From Porticoccus sp002341315 (GTDB lineage Bacteria > Pseudomonadota > Gammaproteobacteria > Pseudomonadales > Porticoccaceae): DNA of 64,000 bases. A program made the translations under genes and the position numbers. The DNA lies in assembly GCF_047634355.1 (NCBI RefSeq), contig NZ_JBLIAL010000001.1; one strand, written 5' to 3'. How positions within the stretch are numbered: position 1 is the first letter of the stretch; each line of letters begins with the position of its first letter. The notes under the pieces are model-generated. The model had not been told where the DNA came from, did no database searches, and saw only the letters and a program-made list of their open reading frames with translations. Below, one piece after another: positions 59,724 through 64,000 of this stretch.

Positions 59724-60073
59724 AGCGGGGGAAATCCATTTTTGGGTAATTAAAGGTGCTGCACCATTGCATACACCGTATTGAGTCAGGTATCAGTACC
59801 TGACAGTACCAATCGGTGGCTATTATGCATCACTAGTCCGGCCTTTGCAGGCAACTCACTTCGACCATCTCGCTTTGACTTATAAAGCCTGATCATGTCA
59901 TTTGTACCCATGATCGTATAACCCTCCACAGGATTCAAAACCACATACTCCTCACAACTGGAGTTACATCAAAAAATTACTCGCGAACTGACGTCCCTCC
60001 ACTCCCGAATAAAGCCTGCGCAAGGTACACTCAAAATATACGCAATATTATTCGCACCGCGGAAATCTGTCTC
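59724..60073. other. Divergent intergenic region upstream of galU and a GT2 gene
   Basis: 350 bases with no gene. It holds a perfect inverted repeat at 59785-59804 and must contain promoters for both galU (minus) and the glycosyltransferase (plus). No other structure was recognised. Confidence 0.45.
59785..59804. promoter_or_regulatory. Perfect inverted repeat upstream of galU
   Basis: gtcaggta-tcag-tacctgac, 8-bp perfect arms with a 4-bp centre, 62 bp upstream of the galU start. No T-run follows. An operator for an unknown regulator is the simplest reading. Confidence 0.5.
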
Positions 60074-61009
60074 ATGACCCAGCAACCACTCGTTACTATT
60101 ATCACAGCCGCCTATAACCGGGCCAACGTTCTTCGCTATGCGCTTTTGAGCGTTATGCAACAAACCTATCAGAACTGGGAGTACCTCGTGGTTGGCGATG
60201 GTTGTACGGATGACACGGAGTCTCTGATAAGAGGTATCGACGACCCACGGGTTCAGTTTATTAACCTGAAAGAAAATTCCGGTGGCCAGTCTGCGCCGCA
60301 TAACCACGGATTATCGCTGGCTCAAGGTGAGTATATTTTTTATCTGAACCAGGACGACTTTTATTTTCCAGACCACATTGCCAGCAGGGTTGATTTTTTA
60401 AGGCAATCAGGGGCTGACATTACATGGGGACCAGTTGCCCTGCCATCTCCCGCAGAAGAAGGGATGAACTGGGCAAAACAGTCTGTAATGCTCGGTGGCG
60501 TGACAAGAAATAATAGGTTTGACCCTACCGTATTTGTTATTTCGTCCTGCTGGGCAATGCGAGCTGATACCGCGCAAACCATTGGGCTCTGGAAACCGGC
60601 AGAGCAGACCCTGGTGTCCCCCTCTCAGGAACTCTTGTTTCGTGCCAGCAGGATGGGCGCCGACATTCAGTTTCACCCCCGCATTTCCATTTTATGTATT
60701 TACTCGGGAGCAAGGGTAAACTCCTATCTCTCGGGAGACGCTGAGCATCAATATTATTTCGACTTTATCAACAGTGATCCAGAAGGCAGAAGCAAAATCG
60801 CTGAAACTGCAGCATTGACCCTGGCGGGACAAAGAGCCAGCTTTTTGCGATTGTGTCTGGACGTCATCAAGTATCCCGTTTCCGTTGTTCTGCGCGCATT
60901 TCTGCAGGCCATCGGCAAGCATCCACTAACCATCAATTATTATCTTCGCTACAGAAGATATGGAGGCTTTGTCAGCTGGCACCGAAAGAAAGTTCTCAAG
61001 ACATCCTAG
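60074..61009 (+). CDS. Family 2 glycosyltransferase
   Basis: A 311-residue GT-A enzyme. The nucleotide-sugar fold opens PLVTIITAAYNRANVLRYAL; VVGDGCTDDT and the metal-binding YLNQDDF follow (DxD-like). The acceptor region is variable. A membrane-associating C-terminal part is basic (RYRRYGG...RKKVLKTS). Donor and acceptor sugars cannot be read from sequence. It is separated from the convergent oxidoreductase gene by 33 nt. Confidence 0.9.
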   Translation: MTQQPLVTIITAAYNRANVLRYALLSVMQQTYQNWEYLVVGDGCTDDTESLIRGIDDPRVQFINLKENSGGQSAPHNHGLSLAQGEYIFYLNQDDFYFPDHIASRVDFLRQSGADITWGPVALPSPAEEGMNWAKQSVMLGGVTRNNRFDPTVFVISSCWAMRADTAQTIGLWKPAEQTLVSPSQELLFRASRMGADIQFHPRISILCIYSGARVNSYLSGDAEHQYYFDFINSDPEGRSKIAETAALTLAGQRASFLRLCLDVIKYPVSVVLRAFLQAIGKHPLTINYYLRYRRYGGFVSWHRKKVLKTS

Positions 61010-61042
61010 AGAAGAACAGAGAACAGCAATACAGGTGGCAGA

Positions 61043-62257
61043 CTAGCCGGGCTTAATCTGGTCGGCCAGACACCGGGCCAGCCATGGCCCGGTGGAGTAT
61101 TTCCCGGTATCTACCGAAAAATAGGTTCCGCTAGAACTGACCCCAAAACCTGACCGGCTGTGCAACGTTGCCGCCGGGTCCGCAAGTGAACCATCAGCGG
61201 CTGCGTATACCCAGCCACCCGCCAACTCTATCTGCTCAAGGTTATCTCGAATAGAGGTCACCTCGGGAAGCAATACTTCCAGGGAATCAAACATCTCTGT
61301 AATCACCTTATCTGTATCGCTTTTATCCAGCACAGGAGCTTCTGGAAGTATTTCGTGGCTCTCTGAACGAAGCCCTGTGGGATACCAGGACAAATAAAAG
61401 TCCCGTCCATTGTAATTTTTGATATCTCCGAACGGCCCCGTTGCAATGACCACACTGGGATGAGAGAGCGGAGTGCTGGTGCGAACGAAAAGGGATTGCC
61501 GATAGCGATGTGACCACCGCTCTGGCAATGGCAGTCCCAGGCCATGGTCAATGTGAAGTCGTCCCTCCCATAGTGCATTCACCACATAATCATAGGGCCC
61601 AAAATCCCCTACCGAGCTATTAACCTGCCACTGTCGCGAGGATTTTGCAGACTGGCGGTGTGACACGCCTGTAACCCGGCTATTAAAGTGTGTTTCAATT
61701 CGCTGCTCCGCCTTCAAAGCCGCTGCAAATTGGTCGGCCAACCACTGCGTTGCGACCGACCGCTCGGGGATTTTGAAACCTGCTACGATTTCTCCGGAAT
61801 CGGTAACCTGGGCAAGCGCCTGCCGGGCCAGTCTTCTCACCTGGCAATCCGACACATCCACGCAGTATCGTGCAGCATCCGGGTGCTCTCTAATCAGGCG
61901 AGAAACGTCGTAAAAATATTTCTCCATTCCGTCGGGGCTAACCACCGAGTCCCGATGACAGAGATAAATATCGTCAGAGGAGGTGGTGTGATCACGGATA
62001 CTGGTGCCTGTAAGCTCTTCAACCAGTGCCTGAAAACCAAGGCCACCCGGGAGGACCTGCCGGGCAGAACTGAGCGTTGAATTCGCGTTGTAGAGAAAGC
62101 CCAGATGAATTTTTCCTTCATTCCACCGGCTTGCGGCACGCATGGCCTCAGCCTGCTGATCAAAAATCGTTACGTGAACGTTGCGCCGCGCTAGAAACAG
62201 GGCCGTGGAAACCCCCATAATTCCCGCGCCAAGTATCGCCACTCGAGGCGTTGTCAA
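61043..62257 (-). CDS. FAD-dependent oxidoreductase (DAO superfamily)
   Basis: A 404-residue flavoprotein. The N-terminal FAD motif is VAILGAGIMGVSTALFLARR (residues 5-24), then FDQQAEAMRAASRWNEGKIHLG. The C-terminal FAD-binding segment is SGFGVSSSGTYFSVDTGKYS, within DAO-type folds. Such enzymes occur in surface-polysaccharide clusters, but the substrate is unknown. Its start overlaps the stop of the WxcM-like gene by 4 nt. Confidence 0.85.
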   Translation of the reverse strand: MTTPRVAILGAGIMGVSTALFLARRNVHVTIFDQQAEAMRAASRWNEGKIHLGFLYNANSTLSSARQVLPGGLGFQALVEELTGTSIRDHTTSSDDIYLCHRDSVVSPDGMEKYFYDVSRLIREHPDAARYCVDVSDCQVRRLARQALAQVTDSGEIVAGFKIPERSVATQWLADQFAAALKAEQRIETHFNSRVTGVSHRQSAKSSRQWQVNSSVGDFGPYDYVVNALWEGRLHIDHGLGLPLPERWSHRYRQSLFVRTSTPLSHPSVVIATGPFGDIKNYNGRDFYLSWYPTGLRSESHEILPEAPVLDKSDTDKVITEMFDSLEVLLPEVTSIRDNLEQIELAGGWVYAAADGSLADPAATLHSRSGFGVSSSGTYFSVDTGKYSTGPWLARCLADQIKPG

Positions 62258-62655
62258 AACACATCTCCTTCCGGATAGATATAAGAGGCGGGATCGAAGG
62301 ACTCATCGGCAAACACCATCAGGGTGGCATCATCTGTCAGGTAAGTCTGCTCGCTGAAAGTTTCCGGCTCGATTAACAGCCCCGCAGCACCCGGCAAAAG
62401 AGTGACTACCGCGGATTGACCACCATGCTTGATGGTGACGTCAACTCTGCGAATCAGACAAATTAACAATTGAGTGCAGGTTCGATGGGCATGCCGCCCT
62501 CTGACAGAGCCAGCCGGCACCTCCGTCACCACAAAGCACCTGCGGGGCTGGAAAGGCAGCGCATCAAACTCAAAAGGGTACAGTACCCCCCTGCTGTCAC
62601 TTGCCCTGTTCAGAGGAACCAACCTTGCTCTATTGACCAATACATTTTTTTCCAT
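62254..62655 (-). CDS. WxcM/FdtA-like cupin (sugar 3,4-ketoisomerase family)
   Basis: About 133 residues, a single cupin fold. RGRHAHRTCTQLLICL holds the His residues; LIEPETFSEQTYL and SFDPASYIYPEGDVF complete the FdtA/WxcM pattern. Family members isomerise dTDP-4-keto-6-deoxy sugars or act as sugar-binding partners. No rmlA/rmlB genes are in view, so the substrate is uncertain. An ATG at 62661 is an alternative start. Confidence 0.82.
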   Translation of the reverse strand: MEKNVLVNRARLVPLNRASDSRGVLYPFEFDALPFQPRRCFVVTEVPAGSVRGRHAHRTCTQLLICLIRRVDVTIKHGGQSAVVTLLPGAAGLLIEPETFSEQTYLTDDATLMVFADESFDPASYIYPEGDVF

Positions 62656-62800
62656 GGTCATTTACCTAATATTTTGTCACTGCGTCACAGGGCGGACAGA
62701 CGGGGAAAACTAACGGGCACCCCCAATACCAAAGTGCACGCTTATGCCAGCCTACAAAGGGCTGTTTCACAGCAGATGATACGCGATTAAAGGCAGATAA

Positions 62801-64000
62801 CTAAAGTAATCCGGACAGCAGTGCCGCGATCCCCAGAAAGGCAAAAAAGCCGATAATATCGGTGACCGTGGTAAGAATGATGGAAGATGCCTGCGCCGGA
62901 TCCTGACCCAGCCGCACCAGCACAATTGGCACCACCGCACCGGCAAAACCCGCTGCGATCATCGCCAGTACCATCGCCGAACAGATCACCAGCACCAACC
63001 CTATTGACTGGCTCCAGACGAATACGCCGATGCCGCAGGTCACCGCAATACCAATACCGTTTATCAGGCCCACCCGTACTTCCTTGAACATCACCCTGAA
63101 CCAGTGGCGAACCGTGATTTCTCGCAATGCCAGACCACGCATAGTAACCGCCAGAGCCTGGGCCCCGGCATTACCCGACTGACCGGCCACCACCGGCAGC
63201 AACACGGCCAGGGCCGTAAAACTGGCAATAGTGCTTTCGAATATTCCCACCACCGATGCGGCCAAAAAAGCCGTGAGTAGATTGACCTGCAACCAGGGCA
63301 TGCGCTTTTGCACGGCAAACAGTGGCTTCGACAGGGCACGTTCTTCACGGCTGGCACCCACCATGGCCAGCACATCGGATGACATGTCCTCCTGGGAAAC
63401 CTGAACCAGACTGCTGTGGTGAATAATACCCAACAGACGACGATCAATATCAACCACTGGCAAGTCGAGCAGTTGATGTTTTTCAAACAACTCGGAAATT
63501 TCCTCTTTTCCTGCGGTACCAGCAACCACCGCCGTAACCGGTTTGGCAATCGCCCCCAGGGATGTGCCGGGATCGGCGATAGCAATGTCCTGCAAGTGAA
63601 CCTTGGCGCTCAGGCGACCTTCGGTATCAACCAGAAAGACACTGCGCGCAGTCTTCAGTTGGCGCTTGCGGAGAATTTCCAGCGTCTCTGAAATGGTCAT
63701 GCTGTCCCGAAAGACCAGGGCACGGGTATCCATCAAACGGCCGGCACTGCTTTCCGGGTAGCTCATCAGCTCCGCCAGCTCCCTGCGGATTGATTCGTCC
63801 AGGGTCTTCAGCAGATCATCCCGTGTTTCGTCATCCAGCTGCCCGATCATCCGCACCGAATCCAGAGGTGGTAGTTCGCTGAGCAGTTGACGGCTGTGCC
63901 CTTCTGGCAAACAAACCAGAATCTCGGCAGCGACATTGGGCGTCAAATACCGCCACAGGGATAAAAGCACATATACGGGCTGCAGGCTCAGCACTGCGGC
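62801..64000 (-). CDS. mgtE: Magnesium transporter MgtE, partial
   Basis: At least 399 codons; the frame is open to the right edge, so the 5' end is outside. The cytoplasmic N-domain (LPPLDSVRMIGQLDDETRDDLL) is followed by two CBS domains (about RALVFRDSMTISETLEIL and LFEKHQLLDLPVVDID, each cut within 20 here) and five membrane helices. FLAASVVGIFESTI and VAGQSGNAGAQALAVTMRGLAL are MgtE motifs; the pore Asp lies in the last helices (TDIIGFFAFLGI). Mg2+ gating through the N and CBS domains is expected. Confidence 0.95.
   Translation of the reverse strand, partial: AAVLSLQPVYVLLSLWRYLTPNVAAEILVCLPEGHSRQLLSELPPLDSVRMIGQLDDETRDDLLKTLDESIRRELAELMSYPESSAGRLMDTRALVFRDSMTISETLEILRKRQLKTARSVFLVDTEGRLSAKVHLQDIAIADPGTSLGAIAKPVTAVVAGTAGKEEISELFEKHQLLDLPVVDIDRRLLGIIHHSSLVQVSQEDMSSDVLAMVGASREERALSKPLFAVQKRMPWLQVNLLTAFLAASVVGIFESTIASFTALAVLLPVVAGQSGNAGAQALAVTMRGLALREITVRHWFRVMFKEVRVGLINGIGIAVTCGIGVFVWSQSIGLVLVICSAMVLAMIAAGFAGAVVPIVLVRLGQDPAQASSIILTTVTDIIGFFAFLGIAALLSGLL

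Overview
The window looks like a chromosomal segment of a free-living, probably marine gammaproteobacterium related to Pseudomonas/Cellvibrio-type lineages. The evidence is gene content and order: lexA next to topA with two small conserved genes, nagZ with an MTA/MTI phosphorylase, pepN-DUF2797-yeaC-rhomboid-nadK, a 1622-residue NAD-specific glutamate dehydrogenase, RMF and a Bat (aerotolerance) operon. I could run no searches, so taxonomy and family names rest on recognised motifs and synteny.

Layout. 1-1.8 kb: 3' end of mfd, then csiV. 1.8-4.7 kb (minus): nagZ, an MscS-type channel and the phosphorylase. 5-11 kb: a small acidic protein, a LOG-family protein, lexA with two SOS boxes, and a minus-strand topA cluster. 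11.2-16.7 kb (plus): a universal stress protein, slt, tatD, a Tll0287-like haem protein, a DmeF-like CDF transporter and a CigR-like secreted protein. 16.7-20.8 kb (minus): a BicA-like SulP transporter, a glutaredoxin-like protein and rlmKL. Then rmf (plus) and the giant GDH (minus). 26.4-33.4 kb (plus): MoxR, DUF58, DUF4381, BatA, a BatB-BatC fusion and BatD. 33.6 kb: an orphan ParA. 34.6-40.2 kb (minus): pepN, DUF2797, yeaC, rhomboid, nadK. 40.3-41.8 kb: a small islet with an orphan triple helicase-associated-domain protein.

41.8-55.2 kb is a discrete 13.4-kb integrated element in the 3' end of a tRNA-Asp gene. It has an exact 19-bp direct repeat at both ends (attL/attR), a P4-type tyrosine integrase just inside attL, and repeated putative integrase arm sites at both ends. 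Its minus-strand phage module contains an HTH protein, a 41-residue protein, a winged-helix protein, an O-like replication protein, a DnaB helicase, a virion-protein-like gene and a small terminase subunit. A large-terminase gene begins directly after that but stops after 56 codons, abutting a truncated, opposite-facing polyvalent-type phage protein. The element therefore looks like a prophage that lost its structural genes, or a satellite-like derivative. Right-end cargo is a T5orf172 (GIY-YIG-like) protein with two zinc ribbons, a truncated YpsA/SLOG gene, an unknown helical protein, a divergent CsrA paralogue, and a GNAT acetyltransferase preceded by a 53-residue protein (toxin-antitoxin-like). 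Insertion separated the tRNA-Val/tRNA-Asp operon from its own terminator; the element supplies another one just inside attR.

55.2-64 kb: tRNA-Val and tRNA-Asp with a strong promoter, queD, thpR, a YfcH-like epimerase, then sugar-nucleotide and surface-glycan genes (phosphomannomutase, galU, GT2 glycosyltransferase, FAD oxidoreductase, WxcM-like cupin) and a partial mgtE. The best candidates for new biology are the tRNA-Asp element, its CsrA paralogue, the small-ORF/GNAT pair and an unexplained hairpin-rich stretch at 51.7-52.2 kb.
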